A DNA stretch of 64,000 nucleotides from contig CAJINV010000012.1 in assembly GCA_905178155.1 (NCBI GenBank), positions 3,281,144 through 3,345,143 on the forward strand. Direction: 5' to 3'. The stretch comes from Amoebophrya sp. A120 (lineage: Eukaryota; Sar; Dinophyceae; Syndiniales; Amoebophryaceae). This document shows, in pieces, positions 34,038 to 45,872 of the stretch. The translations under genes were made by a program, and so were the position numbers. Position 1 is the first letter of the stretch; every line of letters begins with the position of its first letter. The notes beneath the pieces were generated by a model. The model had not been told where the DNA came from and made no database searches. It saw nothing but the letters and a program-made list of their open reading frames with translations.

Positions 34038-35644
34038 ATGAAAATCGTCATGACGGAACGGTGCCAAAGCTCGGGTGCGACGTCAGCCCCGTCTCGCACT
34101 CATTCCCAGTTCTTTCGCAGGAGAGCGTGGCGGGTTCGAAGAGGACTCTGTACCACGACCGCCACTACAACCTGCTTCCTCCTCGCCGGCAATAAAGTTT
34201 TTGCTGGTTCCTACATGCGACAAGAGCATCTTTCCAGCATCTCAGCCGACGATGAGCTCCTACACGGGAACAAAGGGCAACAAGGATCCGCACCATCAGA
34301 ACATAAGCGAGTCAACGCAACATCCTCCGCCTCCAGTCTGATAGCGGAACAGGCTGGCACTGGGGAGAAAAAGAAGAAGGCGACATGGTACGTGTACGCG
34401 GATTACGAAACAACCTATGCGGACTCGGAAGCGTATGGAGCTCTCAAATGTTACATTCTCAAGTGTTACATGAATTTGTGATGCAAGAGCGGCAAAATTG
34501 AGAAGGGGAAGATTGCGGTTTTTGCATTACAGGTCTGGCGTAGATTCTAATGCTATTTAGCGAGTCGCGAACCTGTCATGCGAAGCAGCTTGATCATGTA
34601 GATACTCATGTCAAATTTGCACGACAAATCCATGTAACAGTTGAGAGTGTAACGTTTGAGAAGCCCATAAAGCGGCCCTGGATCCGGATTTCGGGCGGAA
34701 CGCCCTCTTGGACCCGGCGTTTCTGGCGACGTTACAGGAGGAGTTGCGATATGGATTGGAAATATGTCTGGGTCTGGCAGAGTCGAACTTGTAATGCTGT
34801 CTGCGGATTCTAGAAATATCTGTGTTGCATGAGCAGCAAGAGGAGTCAGTTCTTGGCACGCGTAATTAGGGCATTTTTGGAGGGCATTTATCATGCGTAA
34901 TTAGCATCAAGAACAAGAAGTTCTCGAAAAATCAGTGATGCTAGCACCAGCATGACAGACCTCACGGGTCATGCAAAATGTGCATAGCAAGCCCCGACTC
35001 TTCCAGACCCAGACATTTTTTCACAGGATATGCGGAAGGAAACGGGGAAAACAACCATCACCGTGCCGGAAAGTAGAATAAGATGTTGTTTTTTCTTTTT
35101 GTATTGCGGTGCTTGCACGACCATGAGAACCTGAACTGGTATTGCTGCGACACGCATCACAGTCTGTATGTATATAAAAACATGAAGATCAACCCGGTGG
35201 CGTTGAGCCGATGACGGAGCTAAAGCCGCCGCCCACCCCGCAAATCAAGGTTTTCACGGCGGGGTTTGTGCTAGTCTGCATGTTTGTATGAGAGTGCACA
35301 ACTCCCCCTCCCCCTCATTTGTGTTGCATGAACAGCAACACAAGTGCGGGCAAAGATGCAGCTTTTGCATGACAAATTCCTAGAGGACTGTAGTGCTGGT
35401 TCGACTTCCGGAATCTCTCATGCATACAGTGCCACAGGGAAGCACTCGGATTTAGGCTTTTGCATTACAACAAATAAGGGGGAGGGGGAGTTGTGCACTC
35501 TCATAGTTTGCGGGGTTGCAGATTTTGCAGTTCGTTGTGCTGTATCACATGTACCAGGAGCGGAAGCTGAAGGAAATGGAGGAAGCGGACATGCTGTCTG
35601 ACAGCGACAGTGACGACGACGATGACGACGATGAGTCGGATTAA
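34038..35644 (+). CDS. hypothetical membrane protein with C-terminal helix and acidic tail
   Basis: Exons 34038-34433, 34675-34749, 35036-35072, 35188-35286 and 35511-35644 sum to exactly 247 codons. ATG 34038 (context AAAAAATGA). The N-terminus is basic with a hydrophobic patch (TATTTCFLLAGNKVFAG) that could be a signal peptide or anchor. The middle is charged (KKKKATWYVYADYETTYADS, ALDPDFGRNALLDPAFL). A transmembrane helix FVLVCMFAGLQILQFVVLY follows, then a Lys/Glu stretch and an Asp/Ser-rich acidic tail. The helix is only visible once the G-family introner that splits it is removed. One GT-AG intron (35073-35187) and three introners. Function unknown. Confidence 0.65.
34434..34669 (+). 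mobile_element. introner element, family C
   Basis: 236 bp. Perfect duplication AAGCG. Removal gives A-D-S-E-A-A-L-D-P-D. Confidence 0.93.
34750..35030 (+). mobile_element. introner element, family A with a B-type right end
   Basis: 281 bp. Flanks TGCGA/TGCGG. Left end TATGGATTGGAAATATG and A core on both sides, but the right terminus is TCACAGGATA, the ending typical of family B. Its interior is the reverse complement of the copy at 45158. Removal gives E-E-L-R-K-E-T-G. Confidence 0.9.
35287..35505 (+). mobile_element. introner element, family G (singleton)
   Basis: 219 bp, arms TATGAGAGTGCACAACTCCC and its exact complement. Perfect duplication GTTTG. Removal joins V-L-V-C-M-F to A-G-L-Q-I-L-Q and makes a continuous membrane helix. 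Confidence 0.94.
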
Positions 35645-36670
35645 TGGGTCGACGAAGTACAGGTAGCTGTGTGAAAGTGAACAGCGCAATTCATATAAAA
35701 ATTAAATGTAGAATTGAGGACTATTTTTCGTGGTTTTGTTTCGAGTTTTTTTTTCAAAAAGTCGCGGAAGGAATGACGATATTGATGATTCGCTTGATGT
35801 CGATGAATCGTTCATGTTGTGTGTTTGTTGGAAGAAGGTTGATGGTGCGCCGTAAGGGTTTTTTTGCGGTCAACCACCTTACGTCTTCAAAGACTCGCAA
35901 GTCGTAACTCACAGGAACAGTATATGATACAAGATTCGCGAAAAGAAAAATCGCAAGCGTCTCTTCCTGTTCTGGCTTGATTGATGCACGAGCCGCCCAG
36001 ATGAAACTTACCGGCTTTGACGGACATTTTACCCGCTGTGTTCGCCGTGGAAAGAAAATAAAGTGAACCATTTGCATGGCTGACTATCACGACGACAGTA
36101 CAGCGAAGCGGTGCGATGAATGCCAAGTCAGTTTTGAAGATTCCACAATGCAAAACTAACAGAAACAAAAGATGGAAATGCGCAGCGCCTGATGTCGTAC
36201 TGTGATGATAGTAGGTCGTGGGAGGTGTAACGACCCTCAGACATAGAGATAGACGCAACAACTTAATTGTGCTGCAATGAGTGTGTCTCTGTCGCTGGTG
36301 ACAACGATAGCATATCAACTCGCCTAGAAGATGAATCAAGTCGAGGACAAATAACAGGACCTCAGACAGACATTTTAGAAGTAAATGACGTTCTGCAGTA
36401 TGTACCAGTCGGGAAATATAATCATGATTAAGTTGCTCACAGTACTCTAGAATGTTGACCGAGTTGTCTTGTGAGCACCAAATTGTCTCAACATTCGCAA
36501 ATGTAGCTAGCGAAAGAAAAATAGTGCCGGGCTCCTGCGGCCGTCAAAGTAAGTGGGTAGGAGCGAGGCAGCAAAATATGGGTGCCTAGAGCTCGTGAAA
36601 GATTGTGTTGCTGCTAGACACCACGACAACGCCCTCTACTTATGACTTTTCGCCGAGGACGAGCAGAAGC
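35645..36670. other. intergenic, no gene recognised
   Basis: No convincing coding sequence, no introner. The next gene's reading frame is open from about 36605 without an ATG until 36671. Confidence 0.5.
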
Positions 36671-39600
36671 ATGATGGGCCAGAATTCGAACCCAAATCCG
36701 CAAGACGCCTCGGCAGCTGCCAGGATAGGGATGCTACAGCAGGACTTCGGCCAGCAAGGACCCCAAGAGCAGCAGCAATATCAAGCAGGATTTGATGGCA
36801 CGAACCCACAGGAGCTGCTGCGCCAGCATCAGCAGCCTAACCCAGCTACCGCCTTGCTGACTGGCACAAGTTCATCCGCAGCCTCTAGCTCTTCGGCTGC
36901 ATTGAACATCATTCCAGGTTTGAAGCGTACCTGGTCTGATGCACATCATGCGGTCGGGGACAGCGTCAACACGTCTCGAACCGCGGGATACGAACAGAAC
37001 ACCGGCACAGGAGATCCTGCTGAGCTCAACATGGACAATTCCTTCCGCGCCGTCCGGATAGTGCCTGCCGTGACGGGTTCATCAACATCTGTTGGTAATA
37101 GGAATCACACAATAAACGGCCACCCGCCCGGCGGGATCAGCAATGCGCTTGCCCCAGCTGGAAGCAGTACCAGCAACCATATGGGTAGTTTCCAGCAACA
37201 CCAGTCACTCGGCGGTGGTTCCAGTTCCAGTTCCTCCTCCCACCAAAGCCACAAAGACGACCCAGTGTACTACTTTCGCGAAGACAAGCGGCAGCGGATT
37301 GCGACGACGAAGGAAAATTTCAATCCACAAAATATCCTGAGTAAAAACCTACCCACACCAGAGTCAGGATGGGGATTTTGCAACACAAACCTGGGAGTTT
37401 TGTGAGTCACGCATGACAAGTTGCGCTCTGCAGTGTAGTGCAGGTTAGCAAGTGCAGCCGCATCACAGATTCATCTGCTCATCCTGTTCACAGCATCGCA
37501 AATTCCAAAACACGATTGGAAATGGCTCTCATGCGGATGCGCATTACAAGTCTTCCTGTCTTTGCAAATCTGCATTACAACTCTGGTGTGGGTACGTTTT
37601 TACTCAGGATACAAAACCCCACCGCACCGCAGTACATCTCCGTGCTATCCTGTGCAAAAGTATCGTACTCGTATAAATGCCAGACTAGCATGACAAATCT
37701 GGTTTCTTAGGTAATTTAGCATGACAAATTCAATTTTTCATGCTAAGGAAATTTGTAAGTAATGCATTTATACGAGTACGATACTTTTGCAGTTCATACG
37801 TGCACAATCAGAACAACTTGCCGCTCCACCTACCGGAGATAAACAGTCGCAATTTCGTGCCCGGCGCCTGCGACGATTTGATACCTTTCGGCGGTGGAGA
37901 CCTGGCGCAGGAGGCGTCGCTGTTGGACGGCAGCGGGCTGCAATTGGGAGGTCCTGGGGCTATTTCGTCGGCGCTGAACAGTTCTGGATTTGGGAGCGCG
38001 GTACATTCGAGCGGCATGTTGTCCCCCATTCCGCACATTCCGGAACCGAATTCCTTCCACTACTACAACACGGATCCGAGCAGAAGTCGCATCTCAGGTG
38101 CTGCGGCGGGAGGTGGATCTTCAACACCCGCTGCTGTTCAGGGGGGTAGTGCAAGTAGCAGTTCGTCGCAGCAGAAAGTCTCCTCGACGACGGTAGTAGG
38201 TGCGGCCACGACAGGGGATGCTGCTCTTCACGCGCAGAGTGATGGTAGCTCTTCTCGCAGCCACGATTTCCATCCCCCCGGCCGCGTGGTGTCGAACTTC
38301 GAAAGACTCGCTGGGCCCTCCTCTTCCTCCACCGCCGCCCCGAATGTTGGTGTAGGGCAACATCTTGCAGGAACTGCATCAGCAGTTCCAGTTGCATCAA
38401 GTCAAGGAACTGCTCATGAAATAAATGTCGAGCAGAATAACTACTACAGCGACATCAACCGCACACTACACGAGTTGCACTTTGGAGCTTCATCAAGTAA
38501 CAACCCGATTGGTAATTCTAACCAGCAAGCGGGAGGCAGCAGCAGCAGTACCAGTCGCGCGAATGGGGGGACAACGATGATGAACCACTTCAGTGATATG
38601 AACAACTACTCTTCCATGCACCTCGATGCGGATGACGAGCAGTCGCCCTTTTTTTCATCAGCCTCCAACATGAACCAAAACAACCTTTCCAACCACAGTT
38701 TTTCACCCCTCGGAAGCAGCGACAACAGCAGCAGAATTTTTCAGAGAGGTGGAAGCAGGACAACTGGGATGATGAAGGGAGTGCAGGGATTCAATATGGA
38801 TGGTTCTCAAGGGCTGCAGCAGAGGACGCCGACGTCATCGGGTTATAACAATCACCCACGCGACGCCGGCCACCGCCGCATGAGCTCTGCCGGAAATTTT
38901 TACATGCCGACTGCCTCTTCTCCTTCCAATAGCACGCGCGCGAACCCAAATTACAACCTGACGAATTTCCAGCCCTCGGAAGTGGTTCAGTGTTCCCACG
39001 GGCCACTAGGCTCCTGCTTGCAGTGTATCAACTTCACGGGAGGCGGTGCAGGCACTAGAAGCTCTACTGGAAGTAGTACCCCGGCTTTATCCTCCAAAGT
39101 CGTCCAAGTTCCCTACGCTCTTTTTCTGGCGTACGGGCACGTGTTTCAGTCCCTGGCGCTCCCCCGGCCGATGAAAAACGAGTTGAATTCTAATTCCTCT
39201 TCGAGCAGTTTTCTGTCTTTCAGCAACCCGGGTGGAAATAACCAATCGTTCGGGCACTGGGCAGCTGCAGCTCCCTCCGTAGGAGGTGGTGCATCATCTT
39301 CCACCACCGTGAACCACCGCGCGCTGGTTGCGGGCGAAGTGATTTTTGCTTCCTTCGTGCAGATGTGCGCTGCGATTTTGCCGGAACGGGTCAGAGTGAC
39401 GAGCAAAAGCTTGCTGCAGCAGGGCGGAAATATTAATTTGAGTAGTACCGCCCTTCACCAAGAGCAGAATAACTACTTCTACTCCACCCAGGCGGGACAA
39501 ATTTCAGGTGGTTCGCACGGCCGCAGAAGCTCCTTGTCGGGCAACCCGATGGGCAGTACGGTACAGTCTTCAGGGATGATCGGATCATCCTCCACGGCGC

Positions 39601-40646
39601 ATCAGCAACATCCTGCCGCGAGTCGCCACGATAACGTCGCGGTCCTTGGGCTTGGCGCGGGGGTGATAATTGCAAGAGAAGGAGGAGGCACAGGCAGTTT
39701 GATTTCCCTTCCATCATCCTCTTCGACGATAATTCAGGATCACGACCAGCAGCAGCTTCATGGTCGTGTATCCACGACTTCTCCAACAAGCAACATGCTA
39801 AGTAGCCCGCACAATTTCAATTCCTCAGCAACTTCCTTCACCTTTCACAACCGCAGCGGAACTGCATTCATGGGAAATGCAAATGACAACGTGGCCTCCA
39901 GCAACACTGTTTTCCACCCTAACAGCCGAAAAGTACCGAAATTCGTCGACCTAGGATCCGGCCTTGGGAAGGCGGTGGTGATGTGGGCCCTGCTGTTCGG
40001 AAGAAACGAAAGTTTGCTGAATTCCACATCCAATTATGGGGGGAACAATGCAGGAGCCCCCGAATCCGATTCCGAGCAACCGGAGGAGGAGCCGATGGAT
40101 GTGAGTGCCGTAAACAACAACCTCATGATGGGCGGAAGTCAGCACTTCAACACCCAAGCAGGACAAGGAATACAATTGCAGCAACCACAATCGGTTGTTC
40201 ATCCCCACCACCAACCACCGCTCGAAATTTGTTCCGTCGGGATTGAAATCCGGGAGACCGCGCACCAAATTATCGAGGAGAAGGTGATCCCCCAGTTACC
40301 GAAAAAAATCCGAAACCAGTGCAAGTTTTTGAACGGAGACTTTTTCAACCTCGAAATCGGAAAGGACGCGGACGTGGTACTGGTGAACGCCACTGGATTG
40401 GATGCGGACATTTTTTCCAAGTTGGTGGAGAAACTGGCGACGGAACTCCGTCCCGGCGCGCGGGTCATGAGTTTGTCGTTGGAATTCCCGACGAACCGGT
40501 CGTTTCGTCCGTTTCACGGACAGGGCAGGAGTGGGTTCCTGTCCGGTGGTGACTCATCGTCTGGGAGTGGTGCAACATCTTCCCACAGTCGGGTGTTCCG
40601 GATGTCCTGGGGAAATTGTACCGTGTATTTTCACGAACGGATATGA
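36671..40646 (+). CDS. DOT1-like SAM-dependent methyltransferase with long disordered region
   Basis: Exons 36671-37332, 37617-37645 and 37804-40646 give 1,177 residues. ATG 36671 is the first ATG in frame. About the first 700 residues are Ser/Asn/Gly/Gln-rich. The C-terminal part carries methyltransferase motifs: FVDLGSGLGKAVVMWALL (motif I), GIEIRETAHQIIEEKVIP (motif II), FLNGDFFNLEIGKDADVV and LVNATGLDADIFSKLVEKL, then LRPGARVMSL. Order and spacing resemble DOT1 enzymes (histone H3 K79 methylation), but DOT1's NN pair after the fourth strand is N-A here and a long insert separates motifs I and II. Substrate is therefore unproven; a related class I methyltransferase is possible. The middle exon is only 29 bp, between two introners. 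Confidence 0.6.
37333..37611 (+). mobile_element. introner element, family D
   Basis: 279 bp, same length as and nearly identical to the copy at 45546. Perfect duplication CAAAA. Removal gives F-N-P-Q-N-P-T-A-P. Confidence 0.94.
37646..37798 (-). mobile_element. introner element, family B, reversed
   Basis: 153 bp. Starts TATCCTGTGCAAAAG and ends TTTTGCAGTTCATA, the reverse of the usual B arrangement. Perfect duplication CGTGC. Removal gives Y-I-S-V-H-N-Q-N-N. Confidence 0.93.
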
Positions 40647-41734
40647 AGCTAGTGAAGATGCCGGTTGATGTTGAGTATGGATGAACAAGGGCGAGATGTG
40701 ATGTATTAGTTTTCATTCACGACAGCACACCGGATTTTCATAGTAGACTGGATTTTTTTTGTATGCGGGGGTATCTATTTTCGATTTCGACGAGAACGAC
40801 CAGGGTAAAACGTATACTGAATGTCATTTCGTTTCTTTCTCCGACATGCTGAACCTTATCCGGCGCTTCAGAAATGCGTGGAACATTGGCGCAGTCTTTT
40901 TGCATACTGTTGAAGATTGTAGTTTTCCTGGTCTTACTTCATCATGGGTTAATTAATTCGCATTCACGCCCCAGTATCAGACATTTTGCGACAAGACGGT
41001 CACTTCAAGAATATGAACATCCAATGTTTTCTCAACGACACGACACTATACGCTTTAGGTGCGACGAATCACGCCACATCAAGGCGGTGGCGGGTGCGGA
41101 TGTTTCTGACCCGATCGAATTTCATCAAGCTTGATACTTGGTGAGCATGATGTGCCTACTGTTTTCCCTTCCTCGTCGTGAAGAACGCGCAGCATCATGT
41201 CACACCTTCAGAGACTCGGTCAACATGTGAGGAATGACAAGGAATCGCATAGGTCTGCAGTCCGTACATTGCTCGCTTCTGTTTGCCCATTGTCCTACTT
41301 GCGTGAAAGTGTCGTTTCGCACCTCCATTCAATCTTCGGTCTTGACAAATTGCTACTACTCTGCTCGGTTGCGCGCTTGAAATGCGTCGTGGTCTGCGTT
41401 GGCTGTAAAATGGAAATGTTTGCTCGGTTACCATTTGCTCAATTTCGGTCGCCTGGCTGTCACTCGTGTGCCTTCTTTTCGTGTGGTTTCATAAAGCAAT
41501 CTATCAGGTCGGTGCACCACAACACGAGCTACACATTCTTTCCACCTACAACTCCAGGAACAGGATTTTTGTTCGGATTCTCCGCTCTACCCAAAACTTT
41601 GTTTCCATTGCGTTTATAATCTTTTCGTTGTACTTCTACTGCGCCTCAAATCTCCATCCCCCACTTGCTTCGATCTTCGTTTGTCTTGTAAAGCATGCGC
41701 CTGTAGTACGTGTACTAGAAGCCCATTTCTGATC
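40647..41734. other. intergenic, no gene recognised
   Basis: Several frames are open for 80-140 codons (for example 41197-41619 on the +), but none has a recognisable domain or an ATG with supporting context. Left uncalled. Confidence 0.45.
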
Positions 41735-44700
41735 ATGACAACCGCCAGCGCGAAGCTTTTCCTGGGCTTCCCCGTCGGTCGCGACGGCCGGCGGAAGACG
41801 CGCACACCATTGGTCTCTACCAATCCAGTGAAATTTGACCCGGTGCGCGTCTCCCGCATGCGCGGCACAACTTCATCTTCTACAGGCTCCAATTCTACTA
41901 GTTCGGAAGAATACGCAGAATGCAAAGCGAATTGGCACAGAGACGGCTTTTTCGCGACGTGGTTTTTCTTCAGTCTGAATGACGAAGGGAAAAAGGAACA
42001 TCAAGGTGGGGTGGGTTCAGGCACAGGAGCTGGTCCGGCGACTACCTCCACGCTGCACAGAAATACTAAAGCACCAACCTCCCCTACCTCCGTCGCCAGT
42101 CGCATCCAGCAGTGCCTGGAGCAGAAGCACTGCATCCCCGGGGGGGCGTTGCAGACCCCAGTGTTGTTCGCGTATGAGAAATTGTTGGATCACATTACCC
42201 ACGGCCACGCCGCGAACAACGCAGGGATCATGAGTCTATCCAAGCTCTCCTTCTGGGATCTCGCGACGCACAAGAGTCTGTGGATGGCCATCTCCGCGCC
42301 GATCTTGTTGTTCTCGTCGAATGGAGAAGTAGGGGATCATGCACTCGGTGCTGGGAAGAAAAATGGTCGTGGCTGCCGTGTTGAACAAGAGGAAGACGAT
42401 GACGTACTGAATTTCTACAGCAAGAAGAGCGGGAGCATAAGCATAACTAGGAACACGGGCTCCGTTTTCGGTTTGCAGGAAGCTTGTTTCGTTATCGAAC
42501 AGCACATGACAAATGTGATGAATGAGCCGATAGACAACGCCGAGGAGGAGGAAGCACTACTGTCAAAAACAAACAACACAACCACTCTCACATCACTTGC
42601 CAAGAACTGCATCAGCAACACAAATAACAAACTTCCCTCGCTGATCGAAGGCTTAGGCACGTTGGCGTCGAGGTCAGCAACTTTGAATTCCACTGTGAAG
42701 CCTACAGTTCCGGTGGTCGTCAACCGCCTCAAAGCCGGCCTGCGCAAAGAGGCGGTGCCGCAACAGCAGGTCTTGAATAAAGGGACTGGTAGAACTTCTG
42801 ATGCCAACGCCTCGACATCGTGTGCTTGTCCCACGCACTTGACAACAACGTCGGCGACCAGTTCTTTTGGGAGTCGCAGCAACCGTTGTGGAAATAACTC
42901 TGCAGCGAACGACTCCACCTCGTGCCCTTCCTCTGATGATTATGAACTGCAAAAGCAAAAGCATCGTACTCGTTTAAATGCATTACAAATTTTCTCAGCA
43001 TGAGAAGTAAGACTTGCCATGCTGATTTACTTTAAGAAAAATATTTGTAATGCAAGACTTGCAACATTTATTATACGAATACGATACTTATACTTTTGCA
43101 CAGGATAGTGATTTTATCTGTTTCTGCTACGCCTGGTATGCCCGCACGGCGCACGTGAATTCGAAGGTGGTGTATTTCCACGCCGATGGGGTGCCCAACG
43201 ACCATGCGGGGTTGATGGACTACTGGATTGTCACACAAAAACGCCACAACCGCTCCAACAAGGAGCATTTGTGTCAATCCCTAGCACTGCAGCGGTTCTG
43301 CGAACAGGTGTTGGCGGGGGACACCACGGGGAAGAATATGACCTGCTCAAATGTTACAATCTCAAACGTTAGAATAGAGTCTGGGTTTTGTGTTGCATCA
43401 TGAGCATGACAGACGCGCACAGCGTTCCACTTTCTGCAACACAAGTTTCGCCCGATTCTAGTGCGGATTGGGGCTCCAGAACTTTTCATGCGCAATCCTG
43501 TAGCTCATCATGGGAGTAGGATAGCTCATGCACTTCTTGCATCAGAGATTTCCAGACTCTATTGTAATGCTTGAGATTGTAGTAACAGCTGAGCAGGTTA
43601 TAACGAACGTTGGTGGTTTTAGCGGGTCATCTTCGGGCTGCTCATCTTCACGCTATGACAAGCTTCTCACCGCGGAGTTCAAAATCGAGTGTATTTTAGA
43701 AGAACAATCGGACACGAACGACAAAACCCACCCGTTCCGGCGCCACCCATTTTCGCACTTGGTGGAAGCGGAAAGTGGGAAGGTGGTGTTGACCGCGAAA
43801 CAGTTCTACTTGTTGCAGAGGCTGTTGGTGTCTGATAGTACCGAAGATGCTGTAGACGAGGACTCGAACAGAGACCCCGGTGTTTTGGAGGTTTACCCCG
43901 CTGACGTGTTAAAATTAATCCACATCGCGCTGGAAAAAGGCACAGCAAGCACAGGAACGCAGTCCGTGGTGACGAAGAGCTGCTCAGCAACAAGTACAGC
44001 AGCACCCACTACAGTATCAACATGTTTGTTCACAGAAGCCTCGACCAGTCTGAGAAAACCGAAGTCTTTGGTCCACCGACTCCGTTCCGAAATGCAGACG
44101 GCAGCGGGGAAAAGCAACGTTGCTTCTAAAACATCGACAAATAGTACTAAATCCACCGTGATTCAGCAGGGGGGTGTGGCGAAAAACGAATTTCTGACTG
44201 GAACCACCAGCAATAAAGTAGACGGAGATGATCATAGCGACATGGGCAGTGACCAATCGGATGAGGACGAAGAGGAGGCATCAGAAGACGCTGCGACACC
44301 AACCTCCGGAAACATCAAGAAGGCGTCATCTCCACCGCCAGTTTCTCGTGCGCAAACGGCGTTCGCACTTTCGCATTCTTCTTCCGGTGCAAGTACAACA
44401 ACCAGCACGACAACTGGGCGTGCTTCTTCAAGAGCATCATCAACCGCAATTTCTTCGGAGCAGAAGATGAAGCAGAAGATTCGGCAGTACTTCAGTATGA
44501 ATCTCGAGTTCCTCGAGATTCTCCGCGACCACCTGAAAGCCAGTGATAATCCGGCTCTGAATGAGGTTGACCACGCAAATTTTTGGCTGCTGCACAGCCA
44601 GCACGTGAGGCATTTTCCAACCACGACGCTGGGGGTGATCCCCTTACCGGTAAACAAACTGCTCGAGGATCCGTTTCAGCCTGGGTGCTCGCTTATGGAT

Positions 44701-45856
44701 TGCAAAAGTGTCTGGGTCTGGAAGATTGCAACTTGTCATGCTAAATCCGAATCATGCAAGAATCTGTGTTGCATGAGTGCCAAAAGCTGCCCACTTTCGA
44801 CCAAATTGGGGGGGGAGTTTCTCATGCAGGATAGGCATGAAAGAGACCTCACAGACTCTGTCATGCTAGGCCCCGCATTCCAGACCTGCAGGGTCATGGA
44901 AAACCTGCATGACAAGCTCACACTCTTCCAGACCCAGACATTTTGGCACTTGATAGCGCTTTTCTCTTCCCCGAGCCCGACGCGGAACTTCCTGCCCGAT
45001 AGCCCGAAGAATCGGCGGATTTTAGAGAAGGGAGGGAATTACAATACGAATAGCGGAGCGGGAGCCACTGGTCATACAAATACTAACCAAGACAGTACAT
45101 CAACTAGCGCTGTGAAATACTTGAATGACGCACGCTCGGCTCTGGTGTTCAAAACCATATGGATTGCAAAAATGTCTGGGTCTGGAAGAGTCGGGGCTTG
45201 TCATGCACATTTTGCATGACCCGTGAGGTCTGTGATGCTGTTGCTAGCATCACAGATTTTTTGCGAGCTTTTTGATGCTAATTACGCATGAGAAATGCCT
45301 TCTCCGCGTGCCAAGAACTGACTCCTCTTGCTGCTCATACAACACAGATATTTTTAGAATCCGCAGACGGCATTACATCCAGATCCAGACATATTTGCAA
45401 TCCATAAACCATGGGCGTGTACCATTCCTCCGTGAAACTGCACAATAATTCGGACAGCGACGCAAACCTAGACCGCAGCAGCATCGACTTTCGGGTCCTG
45501 TGCGTGAAAAAGAAATCCGTGCCGAAGGTGATTGCCCATTTGGTGTATCCTGAGTAAAAACGTACCCACGCCAGAGTTAGGATGAGGATTTTGCAACACA
45601 AACCTAGGAGTTTTGTGAGTCACGCATGACAAGTTGAGCTCTGCAGTGTAGTGCAGGTTAGCAAGTGCAGCCGCATCACGAATCCAGCTGCTCATCCTGT
45701 TCACAGCATCACAAATTCCAAAACACAATTGGAAATGGCTCTCATGGGGATGCGCGTTACAAGTCTTCCTGTCTTTGCGAATCTGCATTACAACTCTGGC
45801 GTGGGTACGTTTTTACTCAGGATATGGTGCGCGTCTTGGTCACGAAGTATCTTTGA
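41735..45856 (+). CDS. large protein of unknown function
   Basis: Exons 41735-42940, 43113-43336, 43608-44693, 44961-45157, 45412-45545 and 45830-45856 sum to exactly 958 codons, all junctions being introner excisions. ATG 41735 begins MTTASAKLFLGFPVGRDG. Structured-looking islands (FFATWFFFSLNDEGKK, FICFCYAWYARTAHVNSKVV, FHADGVPNDHAGLMDYWIVT, HPFSHLVEAESGKVVLTAKQ, QYFSMNLEFLEILRDHLKAS) are separated by Ser/Thr/Asn-rich linkers and an acidic stretch (SDMGSDQSDEDEEEASEDA). Stop TGA 45854-45856 follows shortly after the last introner. I recognise no family. The clean frame across five elements argues that it is a real, expressed gene. Confidence 0.65.
42941..43107 (+). mobile_element. introner element, family B
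   Basis: 167 bp. Flanks ATGAT/GTGAT. The left arm has an extra AAAAGC repeat. Removal gives S-S-D-D-F-I-C-F-C-Y. Confidence 0.91.
43337..43602 (+). mobile_element. introner element, family C variant
   Basis: 266 bp, TATGACCTGCTCAAATG...GAGCAGGTTATA. Longer and diverged from the 235-238 bp C copies. Flanks AAGAA/ACGAA. Removal gives T-T-G-K-N-V-G-G-F-S. Confidence 0.87.
44694..44955 (+). mobile_element. introner element, family A
   Basis: 262 bp, TATGGATTGC...GCACTTGATA. Flanks TCGCT/GCGCT. Removal gives P-G-C-S-L-F-S-S-P. Confidence 0.92.
45158..45406 (-). mobile_element. introner element, family A, reversed
   Basis: 249 bp, TATGGATTGC...GCAATCCATA. Perfect duplication AACCA. Interior is the reverse complement of the copy at 34750. 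Removal gives V-F-K-T-M-G-V-Y-H. Confidence 0.94.
45546..45824 (+). mobile_element. introner element, family D
   Basis: 279 bp. Perfect duplication TGGTG. Removal gives A-H-L-V-R-V-L-V-T-K just before the stop codon. Confidence 0.94.
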
Positions 45857-45872
45857 TACTAGCTGCATAGAA

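Noticed and set aside
36605-36670. Upstream start for the DOT1-like gene at 36605
   Set aside because: The codon there is GTG; the first ATG in frame is 36671.
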